Positions 21,783-32,139 of a stretch of 44,445 bases of DNA are shown here, one piece after another. How positions within the stretch are numbered: the stretch's first letter is position 1; each line of letters begins with the position of its first letter. Source of the stretch: Croceibacterium sp. (lineage in GTDB: Bacteria > Pseudomonadota > Alphaproteobacteria > Sphingomonadales > Sphingomonadaceae); the NCBI GenBank assembly GCA_025450635.1, contig JANWHA010000059.1, positions 1-44,445 on the forward strand, read 5' to 3'. A model generated the notes under the pieces. The model was given only the letters and a program-made list of their open reading frames with translations, was not told the DNA's origin and made no database searches. Position numbers and translations under genes: made by a program.

Positions 21783-22604
21783 ATGCGCCACTGCTCGCAG
21801 ATGCTTGCGACGGGGGAACTTGGGGAGCGGCGCGCCGCGCCGGAGCGGCGCGGCGGCGGCCGCCGGATTACCGAGCTGAGGGCGGCGATCGAGCAGAGCC
21901 AGGTCGAGATCCTGTTCCAGCCCCAGTTCGCGAGCCCGGACGATCGCCTGATCGGCGCCGAGGCCCTGTCGCGCTGGAACCATCCGCGACTCGGCCGCAT
22001 CGGCGCGGAGGCGCTCTTCGACATCGCCGAACGCGCGCACCAATCCGCCGAGCTCACGCGCCACATCGCCGGGCGGGCGCTGGCGACTGCGGCCACCTGG
22101 CCGGAACCGCTGCGCCTGTCGCTCAACATTACCCCGGCGGACCTGCGTGAAGCGGACTTCGCGGAGATCGTCCTCGAGGCGGCGTCCCGGGCCGGCTTCG
22201 GACTCGACCGCCTCACGCTCGAGATAACCGAGCAAGCGCTGGTCACGGACCTCGAAACGAGCGCCGCCCAGCTCGACTTGCTCGCTCGGCGCGGTGTGCG
22301 CATCGCGTTGGACGATTTCGGCGCCGGGTTCTGCAACTTCCGCTATCTCAAGCACTTGCCATTGCACCTTCTCAAGCTCGACCGAACCATGGTGCAGGGC
22401 ATCGCCGACAACGAGCGCGACCTGGCCGTCCTGCGCGGCATCCTGGCCATGGCGCGGGCGCTCGGCCTGAGAGTCGTGGCCGAGGGCGTCGAGACCGAGG
22501 CCCAGCGCTCCATCGTCGTCCGCGAAGGTTGCGAGAAGTGGCAGGGATTTCTCGGCGGGATGCCGATGAGCGCCGCAGAATTCGCCGAGCTTGCCCGGCT
22601 ATAG
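21783..22604 (+). CDS. EAL-domain cyclic-di-GMP phosphodiesterase
   Basis: GAEALSRWNHP, LNITPADL, LEITEQAL, ALDDFGAGFCNFRYL, LKLDRTMV, VAEGVETEAQ, WQGFLGGMPM; no GGDEF domain. Confidence 0.92.
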   Translation: MRHCSQMLATGELGERRAAPERRGGGRRITELRAAIEQSQVEILFQPQFASPDDRLIGAEALSRWNHPRLGRIGAEALFDIAERAHQSAELTRHIAGRALATAATWPEPLRLSLNITPADLREADFAEIVLEAASRAGFGLDRLTLEITEQALVTDLETSAAQLDLLARRGVRIALDDFGAGFCNFRYLKHLPLHLLKLDRTMVQGIADNERDLAVLRGILAMARALGLRVVAEGVETEAQRSIVVREGCEKWQGFLGGMPMSAAEFAELARL

Positions 22605-22643
22605 CGAAGGCGCCGTCCGCGCTGGAGGCGGCAACCGCTGCAG

Positions 22644-22901
22644 TCATCCCCCGCTGAGCGCTTGAATGATGGCAACTTCATCGTCAGCCGCGAGCGGCCT
22701 GCCAAGGTCATGAACCTGCGCTCCGTTGACGAAGCAGCGCATGTGCCGGCGCAAACGATCCTGCTCGTCGACCATGCGAAAGCGGATGCCGGGAAAGCGC
22801 GCGTCGAGCGCCCCGATCAGCTCGAACAGGCTGTCGCCGGCCGCCTCCACCTGCGCTGCGCCGGTGTAGGACTGCAGGGCGCTGGGGATCAGCACTTTCA
22901 T
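22644..22901 (-). CDS. MoaD/ThiS-family sulfur carrier-like protein
   Basis: MKVLIPSALQSYTG...FRMVDEQDRLRRHMRCFVNGAQVHDLGRPLAADDEVAIIQALSGG; beta-grasp pattern and terminal Gly-Gly; 85 aa. Confidence 0.88.
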   Translation of the reverse strand: MKVLIPSALQSYTGAAQVEAAGDSLFELIGALDARFPGIRFRMVDEQDRLRRHMRCFVNGAQVHDLGRPLAADDEVAIIQALSGG

Positions 22902-22909
22902 AGTGACGC

Positions 22910-24037
<1,128 letters not shown>

Positions 24038-24142
24038 TGCCGCAATCTCCTCCCGTATCTTCCAGCCAGCCAACGTCCGGCGGCCAGGCGCGGCAATGTC
24101 GGTGACCTGACTTCCGTGGTCAAACTCTTTGGACGTTTGGCC

Positions 24143-27100
24143 TCAAGCGGCGGCTTTCTCGCGCTTTTCGGCCCGCTTGACGATCCCGCTCAACCCCTTG
24201 GTCAGCTGGAGAAGGCCGTTGAGCCGCGTCTGGGCGTCGCCCCACGCGCGGTTGATCACGAGCTTCATGTCCGGCCGCAGCTTCGCCGTGCCCTTGAGCC
24301 GCTCGACGTACGCCAGCAGGCCGGCCGGATCGGCAAAATCCTCGTTGTGGAACGTGACCAGGGTGCCCCGCGCGCCGACGTCGATCTTGGCGATATTGGC
24401 GGCGATCGCCTGGTGCTTGATTTCGATCAGCTTGATCAGGTTGCTGGTGGGCTCGGGCAACGGCCCGAAGCGGTCGATCATTTCGGCGGCGAGGGCTTCG
24501 ACCTCGCCCGGCTCGGCGTCGTTGAGGCGGCGGTAGAGCGCCATCCGCACCGCGAGATCGGGCACGTAGGTATCGGGAATGATGATCGGCGCATCGACGG
24601 TGATCTGTGGGCTGACGCTCTCGCGTTCGCGCTCGAGGCCCATTTCGCCGGCCTTGGCGGCGAGAATCGCGTCCTCGAGCATCGACTGGTAGAGCTCGAA
24701 CCCGACCTCGCGGATATGGCCCGACTGCTCGTCGCCGAGCAGGTTGCCGGCGCCGCGGATATCGAGATCATGGCTGGCGAGCTGGAAGCCGGCGCCGAGG
24801 CTGTCGAGGTCGCCGAGCACCTTGAGGCGTTTTTCGGCTACCTCGCCGAGCTGGGTGTCCTCAGCGGTTGTCAGATAGGCGTAAGCGCGCAGCTTCGCGC
24901 GGCCGACGCGCCCGCGCAGCTGGTAGAGCTGGGCGAGGCCGAAGCGGTCGGCGCGGTGGATGATGATCGTGTTGGCGCTGGGGATATCGAGCCCGCTCTC
25001 GACGATGGTGGTGGAGAGCAACACCTCGTAGCGGCCCTCGTAGAACGCGCCCATGCGCTCCTCCACCTCGCTGGGGCTCATCTGCCCATGCGCGGTGATC
25101 GCTTTCAGCTCGGGGACGAACTTGCGCAGCCACTCCTCGACGCCTTCCATGTCGGCGATGCGCGGCACGACGATGAAGCTCTGCCCGCCGCGGTGATGCT
25201 CGCGCAGCAGCGCCTCGCGCATCACCATGTCGTCCCATTCCATCACGTAAGTGCGCACCGCCAGGCGGTCGACCGGCGGGGTCTGGATGGTCGACAGCTC
25301 GCGCAGCCCGCTCATCGCCATCTGCAGCGTGCGCGGGATCGGCGTGGCGGTGAGCGTGAGCACGTGGACGTTCTCGCGCAGCTGCTTGAGCTTTTCCTTG
25401 TGGGTGACGCCGAAGCGCTGCTCTTCGTCAACGATTACAAGGCCGAGACGCTTGAACTTCGTGGTCTTTGAGAGGATCGCGTGGGTCCCGACGACGATGT
25501 CGACGGTGCCGTCTGCGAGGCCTTCGCGGGTCTCCGCCATCTCCTTGCTCGCCACGAGGCGGCTGAGCCGCCCGACCTTGAGCGGGAAGCCGGCGAAGCG
25601 TTCGGCGAAATTCTGAAAGTGCTGCCGGGCCAGCAGCGTGGTCGGGGCCACGACCGCGACCTGCTCGCCGTTCATCGCGGCGACGAACGCGGCGCGCAAG
25701 GCGACCTCGGTCTTGCCGAAACCGACGTCGCCGCACACCAGCCGGTCCATCGGCTTGCCTTCGGCGAGATCGCCGAGCACGTCCTCGATAGCGCGGTCCT
25801 GGTCGTCGGTTTCCTCCCACGGGAAGCGGTCGACGAACTGGGCGAGGGTGGCTTCCTCGGCCGCCAGCACCGGGGCCCGGCGCAGCGCGCGCGCGGCGGC
25901 CGTCTTTAGCAGCTCGTTGGCGATCTCGCGGATGCGTTCCTTGAGCCGCGCCTTGCGCCGCTGCCAGCCCTCGCCACCGAGCCGGTCGAGCGGCACGGCT
26001 TCCTCCGATGAGCCATAGCGACTGAGCACGTCGATATTCTCGACCGGGATGAACAGCTTGTTGCCGCCGGCGTATTCGAGCCTGACGCAATCGTGCTCGC
26101 TCTGGCCGACGGTGACCGGCTCGAGCCCGAGGTACTTGCCGATGCCGTGGTCCATGTGGACCACCAGGTCGCCGCGGTTGAGGGCGGCCAGCTCGGCCAG
26201 GAAGGCATCGGAATCCTTGCGCTTCTTGCGCCGGCGGACGAGCCGGTCGCCGAGCAGGTCCTGCTCGGTGAACAGGTCGACACTGTCGTTCGCAAAGCCC
26301 GTGTCGAGCGGCAGCACCATCGCTACCGGCCCCTTGGCGGCGAGCCCAAGCGCCTCCTGCCAGCTGTCGGCCAACGCCGCTTTGGCGCCAGCTTCTTCGA
26401 GGATCGAGACGATGCGGCTGCGCGAGCCGGTGGAGTAGGCGGCGAACAGCGGCTTCTTGCCGGCTTTGGCCACGATCTTGAGATGCGCGGCGGCCGCTTC
26501 GTAGATGTTGTCGCCGCGCGAGCGCTCGGGCGCGAAGTCGCGTGCCGATTTGAAGCCGAGGTCGATCACGCGGTCGCTCTCCGGCTGGGCGAAGATGTCG
26601 GCCCGGTGGATCGGCCATGCGGCCAGGCGTTGATCGAATTCGGCGTGCGACAGGTACAGCGCGTCGGTGTCGAGCGGGCGATAGCTGCCCGCCGCCTGGC
26701 CCGCGGTTTCGCTGCGCTGCCGGTGATAGTCTTCGAGATCGGTGAAGCGCTCTTCCGCCGCGGCGAGGGCCGCGGAATCGATCACCATCAGGTCGTCGTC
26801 CGCGAGGTGATCGAACAGCGTGGCCATTCGCTCCTCGAACAGCGGCAGCCAGTGCTCCATGCCCGCGAGCCGGCGCCCCTCGCTGACCGCCTGGTAGAGC
26901 GGATCCTGCGTGGCGTTGGCGCCGAATTGCTCGCGGTAGCGGGAGCGGAAGCGCTTGATGCTGTCTTCGTCGAGCAGCGCCTCGCTCGCGGGGAGCAGCA
27001 AGTGCCCGTCAATCACTTCGGTGGTGCGTTGGGTGCTCGGGTCGAACAGCCGCAGGCTTTCCAGCTCGTCGCCGAAGAAATCGAGCCGCAGGCCCTGCTC

Positions 27101-27628
27101 GAGCCCCGAGGGAAAGATGTCGAAGATCGAGCCGCGCACGGCGAACTCGCCGTTGTCGACGACGGTGTCGGTGCGCGAATAGCCCTGCCGCTGGAGCAGC
27201 GCGGCGAGGCTGTCGTGGCCGATGGTGGTCCCGGGTTTCAGTTCGCGCACTGACTCGCGGATGCGGAACGGTGTCAGCACGCGCTGGAGCAACGCGTTGA
27301 CCGTGGTCACCAGCAGCTGCTTGCCGCGCTCGCCGGCCTGGAGCTGGTGGAGGGCCGACAGCCGCCGCGCGCTGACCGACAGCGCGGGGCTCGCGCGGTC
27401 GTAGGGCAGGCAGTCCCACGCGGGGAATTCGATCACCTGCAGCTCGGGCGCGAACCAGCGCGCCGCATCGACCACGCCGCGCATCGCCTGCTCGTCGGGC
27501 GCGACAAACACCGCCCGGCGTTTGGCGGCGCGGGCGAGGTCCGCCATTACCAGCGGCTGCGCCCCGCGGGCGAGCGAGGCGAGAGTCAGCGGGCTGTCGG
27601 CGGTGAGGATGCGGTTGAGATCGGGCAT
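24143..27628 (-). CDS. mfd: Transcription-repair coupling factor Mfd
   Basis: GDLVVHMDHGIGKYLGLEPV, DRLVCGDVGFGKTEVALRAAF, VDEEQRFGVTHKEKLK, LTATPIPRTLQMAMSGLRELS. Confidence 0.97.
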   Translation of the reverse strand: MPDLNRILTADSPLTLASLARGAQPLVMADLARAAKRRAVFVAPDEQAMRGVVDAARWFAPELQVIEFPAWDCLPYDRASPALSVSARRLSALHQLQAGERGKQLLVTTVNALLQRVLTPFRIRESVRELKPGTTIGHDSLAALLQRQGYSRTDTVVDNGEFAVRGSIFDIFPSGLEQGLRLDFFGDELESLRLFDPSTQRTTEVIDGHLLLPASEALLDEDSIKRFRSRYREQFGANATQDPLYQAVSEGRRLAGMEHWLPLFEERMATLFDHLADDDLMVIDSAALAAAEERFTDLEDYHRQRSETAGQAAGSYRPLDTDALYLSHAEFDQRLAAWPIHRADIFAQPESDRVIDLGFKSARDFAPERSRGDNIYEAAAAHLKIVAKAGKKPLFAAYSTGSRSRIVSILEEAGAKAALADSWQEALGLAAKGPVAMVLPLDTGFANDSVDLFTEQDLLGDRLVRRRKKRKDSDAFLAELAALNRGDLVVHMDHGIGKYLGLEPVTVGQSEHDCVRLEYAGGNKLFIPVENIDVLSRYGSSEEAVPLDRLGGEGWQRRKARLKERIREIANELLKTAAARALRRAPVLAAEEATLAQFVDRFPWEETDDQDRAIEDVLGDLAEGKPMDRLVCGDVGFGKTEVALRAAFVAAMNGEQVAVVAPTTLLARQHFQNFAERFAGFPLKVGRLSRLVASKEMAETREGLADGTVDIVVGTHAILSKTTKFKRLGLVIVDEEQRFGVTHKEKLKQLRENVHVLTLTATPIPRTLQMAMSGLRELSTIQTPPVDRLAVRTYVMEWDDMVMREALLREHHRGGQSFIVVPRIADMEGVEEWLRKFVPELKAITAHGQMSPSEVEERMGAFYEGRYEVLLSTTIVESGLDIPSANTIIIHRADRFGLAQLYQLRGRVGRAKLRAYAYLTTAEDTQLGEVAEKRLKVLGDLDSLGAGFQLASHDLDIRGAGNLLGDEQSGHIREVGFELYQSMLEDAILAAKAGEMGLERERESVSPQITVDAPIIIPDTYVPDLAVRMALYRRLNDAEPGEVEALAAEMIDRFGPLPEPTSNLIKLIEIKHQAIAANIAKIDVGARGTLVTFHNEDFADPAGLLAYVERLKGTAKLRPDMKLVINRAWGDAQTRLNGLLQLTKGLSGIVKRAEKREKAAA

Positions 27629-27764
27629 GCGAGCGGTTGAAAGGTCCTGGCGTTCACGGGTTCCGGGCACGCGCGACAACCCGTCGGCGCGTGTCGAGAG
27701 GGAAGCGCCGGCGAGAGGGGTGCGATGGAGCGCGGCCTAGGCGAGCCGCGCGGCCCGGCGCAAG

Positions 27765-28028
27765 CTATATGGTGACGTAGTCCAGCTTTTGTAGCGCCTG
27801 CATCCAGGCTCCGGCATATTTGTCAGGCACTTCGGCGGCGCCGAGCGCCCAGGCGAGGACATCGACCTCGTCCTCGTCGAGCAGGGCCTCGAACCACGCC
27901 AGGTCGGCCTCCGACCATGCGGCGTGATGCTTGTCGAAAAATCCCCCGATCATGAAGTCCGCCTCGCGCGTGCCGCGGTGCCAGGCGCGGAAGCGGGCGC
28001 GGGCCATGCGGTGAGCGAGAGTGACCAT
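27765..28028 (-). CDS. sdhE: Succinate dehydrogenase assembly factor 2 (SdhE/DUF339)
   Basis: RARFRAWHRGTREADFMIGGFF; 87 aa; next to mfd. Confidence 0.93.
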   Translation of the reverse strand: MVTLAHRMARARFRAWHRGTREADFMIGGFFDKHHAAWSEADLAWFEALLDEDEVDVLAWALGAAEVPDKYAGAWMQALQKLDYVTI

Positions 28029-28069
28029 TCGGCGGGGTTATGCTCGCGGCCGTCGAATGGCAATCCGGG

Positions 28070-28354
28070 CTAGTGGCGGTGCTTCGATTTCGGCAAGTCC
28101 GCCGCCTTCGGGGCCAGCGGAGGCCCCTGGTAGGTGAGCCGCCGCGTTTTCGTGCCGCTGAGCCATTCCTTCGTCCGCATGCGCGCGCGGTGCGCGAATT
28201 CGGCCATCCAATAGCTCTTAGTCTGCTGAATCCCTCGGCGCCGGTCGCGCTTGCTGCGGCCTCGCTCGACCCACAGGTACCCGCCGAGGGCTGCCGCCAC
28301 CAAGACGAACAGCGGCAACAAGCGTAGCAGCGGTAACAGATTCTCCGGATGCAT
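28070..28354 (-). CDS. Hypothetical single-TM basic protein
   Basis: MHPENLLPLLRLLPLFVLVAAALGGYLWVERGRSKRDRRRG; start trimmed. Confidence 0.55.
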   Translation of the reverse strand: MHPENLLPLLRLLPLFVLVAAALGGYLWVERGRSKRDRRRGIQQTKSYWMAEFAHRARMRTKEWLSGTKTRRLTYQGPPLAPKAADLPKSKHRH

Positions 28355-28477
28355 CAGCCCTCCGCGAGCGTCGCGCCATACCTGCCAACGGGAAATCGTC
28401 GCCGCGAGAGTGGGCCTGCCGACTGAGTCGGGCAAGAAGATTCACCTGACGTGCGGAGCCCGTGCAGGGCAAATCCG

Positions 28478-28990
28478 CTACGCTGGCTCTTCGTGCACCG
28501 CCGTCAACTGAGCCGGAGGCAGGCCGCCGTTCTCGGCCTGGGCCATGAGCTCTTCCTTGCGGGCGAGCAACTGGTCGCGCAGCGCGACCATGTCGACGTC
28601 GCCGTCGCGCGCCTGCGCAAAGAAGCCTTCGCCGGGCTTTTCCTCTTCCTTCACGTGGTGCTCGATTTCCTCGGAGAGGACCTGGACCTTGGCTTCGAAG
28701 AATTCGCCTTCGCCGCCGGTCTCGACGATATCGTTGATCAGCACTTTGGCGCCGTCGTGCTCGACGAACGCTTCCTTGTAGAGGTCTTCCTCCACCGCGC
28801 TCTCGCACGCGGGGTAGAAAATCTCTTCCTCGATCTGCGCGTGGATCTTGAGCTCGTTGCAGATCTGCTGGGCGATCTCCCACTTACGGTCCGAGCCGCT
28901 GGCTTTCTCGAATTTGCCGAACAGGTCCTCGACCTTGCGATGGTCGGCCTTGAGCAGCGCGATGGCGTCGGTGAATTGTTCTTGCGGCAT
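28478..28990 (-). CDS. Hemerythrin HHE cation-binding domain protein
   Basis: ADHRKVEDLFGKF, KIHAQIEEEIFYPA, EHDGAKVLINDI, EHHVKEEEKPGEGFF; start set at MPQEQFTDA, not the 421-aa ORF start. Confidence 0.9.
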   Translation of the reverse strand: MPQEQFTDAIALLKADHRKVEDLFGKFEKASGSDRKWEIAQQICNELKIHAQIEEEIFYPACESAVEEDLYKEAFVEHDGAKVLINDIVETGGEGEFFEAKVQVLSEEIEHHVKEEEKPGEGFFAQARDGDVDMVALRDQLLARKEELMAQAENGGLPPAQLTAVHEEPA

Positions 28991-29119
28991 GGCAAATCTC
29001 TCCTGGTCCCGGGCTAAGGAGCCCTGAGTGAGCAAGTCGCGGACGCCCTGCTTGTTCCCCGGTCCGGCGCCCAATTCGTCGGGGGTGACGATGAACCGGT
29101 GCATCGGTAGACGATCACC

Positions 29120-31180
29120 ATGCGCCCCGACCGGCTCAACCCGCTGTTCGCCGAAACCGACAGCCTCGAAGGCGTCGGCCCGAAGCTGAAGAAGCCGCTC
29201 GAGAAGCTCGGGCTCGCGCGGGTGCGCGACGTGATCTACCACCTGCCGGACCGCTTCGTGCAGCGCCGCGCGGTCGCCGATCTCGACCAGGCGAGCGAAG
29301 GCGAGCAGATCGTTGTCGCGCTGACCCCGGTCGAACACCGCGCGCCGCGCAACAACCGCGGGCCTTATCGTGTGCTGGCGCAGGATGCGAAGGGCAACAT
29401 CTGCGCGCTGACGTACTTCGGCCGCGCGAGCTACACCGCCAAGAAGCAGCTGCCGGTGGGCGAGACGCGTTGGGTCGGCGGCCGCCTCGACCGCTACGGC
29501 GACATGCTGCAGATCGTCCACCCTGACCACGTGGCTGAGAGCAGTGCCGGGCTGATGGGCCATCTGGTCGAGCCGGTTTACAGCCTGGCCGAGGGGCTGA
29601 CGCAGCCGAAAGTCGCCGATCTCGTCGCGCAATCGCTCACACGGGCCCCCGAGCTGCCTGAATGGATCGAGCCTGGCGTGCGCGACAAGCACAAATGGCC
29701 CGCCTGGCGCGACGCGATCGCGCTCGCCCACCGCAGCGAGCATCCCGAAGCGCGCGACCGGCTCGCCTACGATGAGTTACTGGCGAACAGCCTCGCGCTG
29801 CTGCTCGTCCGGGCCGACAACCGCCGTCGCAAAGGGCAGCCGCTGCAGGGCGACGGGCGGTGGCGCAGCAGGCTCTCGCTGCCGTTTCCCTTGACCGGCG
29901 CGCAACGGCGCTCGATCGGCGAGATCGAAGGCGACATGGCGCAGCCTTATCCGATGCTGCGCCTGCTGCAGGGCGATGTCGGCTCCGGCAAGACGGTGGT
30001 CGCGCTGGAAGCGATGCTGGTCGCGGTCGAGGCCGGCGCGCAGGTGGCGATGCTGGCGCCGACCGAGATCCTCGCCCGCCAGCATTATGAGACGCTGCGC
30101 CAACTCTCGGCACCGACGGGCGTCCAAGTCGCCCTTCTCACCGGGCGCGATAAGGGCCGGGCGCGCGAGAGCATCCTGATGGGGCTGATGGACGGCAGCA
30201 TCGACATTGTCGTCGGCACCCATGCCATCTTCCAGGAGGCTGTGAGCTACAAGAACCTCGGCCTGGTGGTGATCGACGAACAGCACCGCTTCGGCGTCTC
30301 GCAGCGCCTGCTGTTGACGCAGAAAGGCCGCACCACGCCGCACACCCTGTCGATGACGGCCACTCCGATCCCGCGCACGCTGGTCCTGGCGCAGTACGGT
30401 GAGATGGAAGTCAGCCAGCTCGACGAGATGCCACCCGGCCGCCAGGCGATCGACACCCGCGTGATCGCCCTCGAGCGCCTGCCGGAAGTGGTCGACGGCC
30501 TCGCGCGCCATCTCGAAGGCGGTCAGCAAGCCTATTGGGTGTGCCCGATGGTCCGCGAGCACGAGAGCGAGGATATCGCCGCGGCCGAAGCGCGCTATGC
30601 CGCGCTGAAAGCGCGCTTCGGCGACGAGGTCGTGCTGATCCACGGCCAGCTCAAACCCGAGCTGAAGGACGCCGGGATGGAGCGGTTCGCGTCGGGCGAT
30701 GCCAGGCTGCTCGTCGCCACCACCGTGATCGAGGTCGGGGTCGACGTGCCCGGCGCCACGCTGATGGTGATCGAGCAGGCCGAGCGCTTCGGTCTCGCCC
30801 AGCTCCACCAGTTGCGCGGGCGCGTGGGGCGGGGGAGCGCGAAATCGGTTTGCCTGCTATTAAGAAGCGGTCAACTTTCCGAGACCGGTAAACAGCGCCT
30901 GGCCTTGATGCGCGAGACGCAGGATGGCTTCCGCCTCGCCGAGGAGGACCTCAAGCTGCGCGGCGGCGGGGAGCTCCTCGGCACTCGCCAGTCCGGCGAC
31001 ACCCCGTTCCGCGTGGCCGAGCTCGACCAGATCCAGCGCCTGCTGCCGATCGCCCACGACGACGCGCGGCTGCTGGTCGAACGTGACGGCGGGCTGACCG
31101 AAGAGCGCGGCGAGGCGGCCCGGCTGCTGCTGTATCTGTTCGAGCGCGATTGGGGCGTGCAATTGCTGCGGGGTGGCTGA
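29120..31180 (+). CDS. recG: ATP-dependent DNA helicase RecG
   Basis: LLQGDVGSGKTVVALEAML, VIDEQHRFGVSQR, MTATPIPRTLVLAQYGEMEVSQLDEMPPGR, QLHQLRGRVGRG. Confidence 0.97.
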   Translation: MRPDRLNPLFAETDSLEGVGPKLKKPLEKLGLARVRDVIYHLPDRFVQRRAVADLDQASEGEQIVVALTPVEHRAPRNNRGPYRVLAQDAKGNICALTYFGRASYTAKKQLPVGETRWVGGRLDRYGDMLQIVHPDHVAESSAGLMGHLVEPVYSLAEGLTQPKVADLVAQSLTRAPELPEWIEPGVRDKHKWPAWRDAIALAHRSEHPEARDRLAYDELLANSLALLLVRADNRRRKGQPLQGDGRWRSRLSLPFPLTGAQRRSIGEIEGDMAQPYPMLRLLQGDVGSGKTVVALEAMLVAVEAGAQVAMLAPTEILARQHYETLRQLSAPTGVQVALLTGRDKGRARESILMGLMDGSIDIVVGTHAIFQEAVSYKNLGLVVIDEQHRFGVSQRLLLTQKGRTTPHTLSMTATPIPRTLVLAQYGEMEVSQLDEMPPGRQAIDTRVIALERLPEVVDGLARHLEGGQQAYWVCPMVREHESEDIAAAEARYAALKARFGDEVVLIHGQLKPELKDAGMERFASGDARLLVATTVIEVGVDVPGATLMVIEQAERFGLAQLHQLRGRVGRGSAKSVCLLLRSGQLSETGKQRLALMRETQDGFRLAEEDLKLRGGGELLGTRQSGDTPFRVAELDQIQRLLPIAHDDARLLVERDGGLTEERGEAARLLLYLFERDWGVQLLRGG

Positions 31181-31224
31181 GGCATTCAGTCAGCGTCCAT
31201 ACCGATAGTGCTAGGCAATCGGGC

Positions 31225-31974
31225 ATGTACGCCTGGCACCCACCGCGCACCCTCTCAGCGGCATCGGCCGTGGCGATTGTCGCCGCGATGTGTGCGCTCC
31301 TGGTGCTCGGTCTCAATATCCAGCGGACGGCGCAAACGGCGCTGCACCTGGTTTCGGTCGATCTGACCGCCCGGCCACAACCCGTGCCGACCCACCGGCC
31401 CGAGGCCCCGAAGCCACACGCCAGCAAGCCAGCGGCCAAGCACGATGCATCGCCGCGCAATGTCCGCAACCAGGCGACGGCGGTCGTCGCGCCGCCGGTC
31501 AAGCCGATCATCCCGCCGCCCCCCGTCGTCACCGCGCCGAAAGCCGGGATCGGCGCTGCCGCCAACAACGGCGCCTCGAACCTGCGGGGTCCGGGTCAAG
31601 GCGCCGGAGGGACCGGGAACGGTTATGGTGGTGGAGGACTGGGCGGCGACGGGCACGGCAGCGGCGACGGCGATTCCGTCGAAGGGCCGGAGCGCACCCA
31701 AGGCAGCCTTCACTACAGCGACTTGCCCGACGGTATCTTGGCGCCCGGTCAGGAAGCGACCGTCGAGGTGGTCGACACGATCGAGGCCGACGGCCACGTC
31801 AGCCATTGCCGCGTCGAGCGCTCGAGCGGCTATCCGGTGCTCGACAACCTCGCCTGCCGGCTTAACGAGCAGCGTTACCACTACCGGCCGGCGCGCGACC
31901 GTTATGGACGGCCGACCTGGTCGCGCGAGGGGCACTCCGAAACCTGGATCGCCCGTGACGACGGCTCGCGGTAA
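31225..31974 (+). CDS. TonB-family energy transducer
   Basis: N-terminal TM segment, Pro-rich then Gly-rich linker, C-terminal TonB-like domain VEVVDTIEADGHVSHCRVERSSGYPVLDNLACRL. Confidence 0.82.
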   Translation: MYAWHPPRTLSAASAVAIVAAMCALLVLGLNIQRTAQTALHLVSVDLTARPQPVPTHRPEAPKPHASKPAAKHDASPRNVRNQATAVVAPPVKPIIPPPPVVTAPKAGIGAAANNGASNLRGPGQGAGGTGNGYGGGGLGGDGHGSGDGDSVEGPERTQGSLHYSDLPDGILAPGQEATVEVVDTIEADGHVSHCRVERSSGYPVLDNLACRLNEQRYHYRPARDRYGRPTWSREGHSETWIARDDGSR

Positions 31975-31990
31975 CGCCAACCCCGCCAAA

Positions 31991-32095
31991 GTGACATTCT
32001 CGGTCCCCAAGGCCACAATTCCGGGCGGATCGCTCGTCTCGGTGGGCAATGTGTCAATTTCGCCCGCCCGCACGGCGCACTGGCATTTTCGGCGG
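31991..32095. mobile_element. Possible remnant of an IS21-family terminus
   Basis: Related motifs in the same orientation: gtgacattctcgg (31991), ccacaattccgggcgg (32013), gtgtcaatttcgc (32051), tggcattttcggcgg (32081); no istA/istB in the window. Confidence 0.35.
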
Positions 32096-32097
32096 CA

Positions 32098-32113
32098 GCG
32101 TCCATATGGACGC
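32098..32113. promoter_or_regulatory. 16-bp perfect palindrome, candidate operator
   Basis: gcgtccatatggacgc, ending 26 bp before the ALDH start codon. Confidence 0.45.
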
Positions 32114-32139
32114 CGAGCTCACCCGGACAGGAAATCGCC

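Noticed and set aside
22644-22901. Canonical molybdopterin synthase small subunit paired with MoaE
   Set aside because: Possible, but no MoaE, MoaA or MoaC neighbour; kept as family-level call only.
28991-29743. N-terminal extension of the hemerythrin ORF (421 aa version)
   Set aside because: The extension is antisense to recG; the true start is most likely ATG at 28990.
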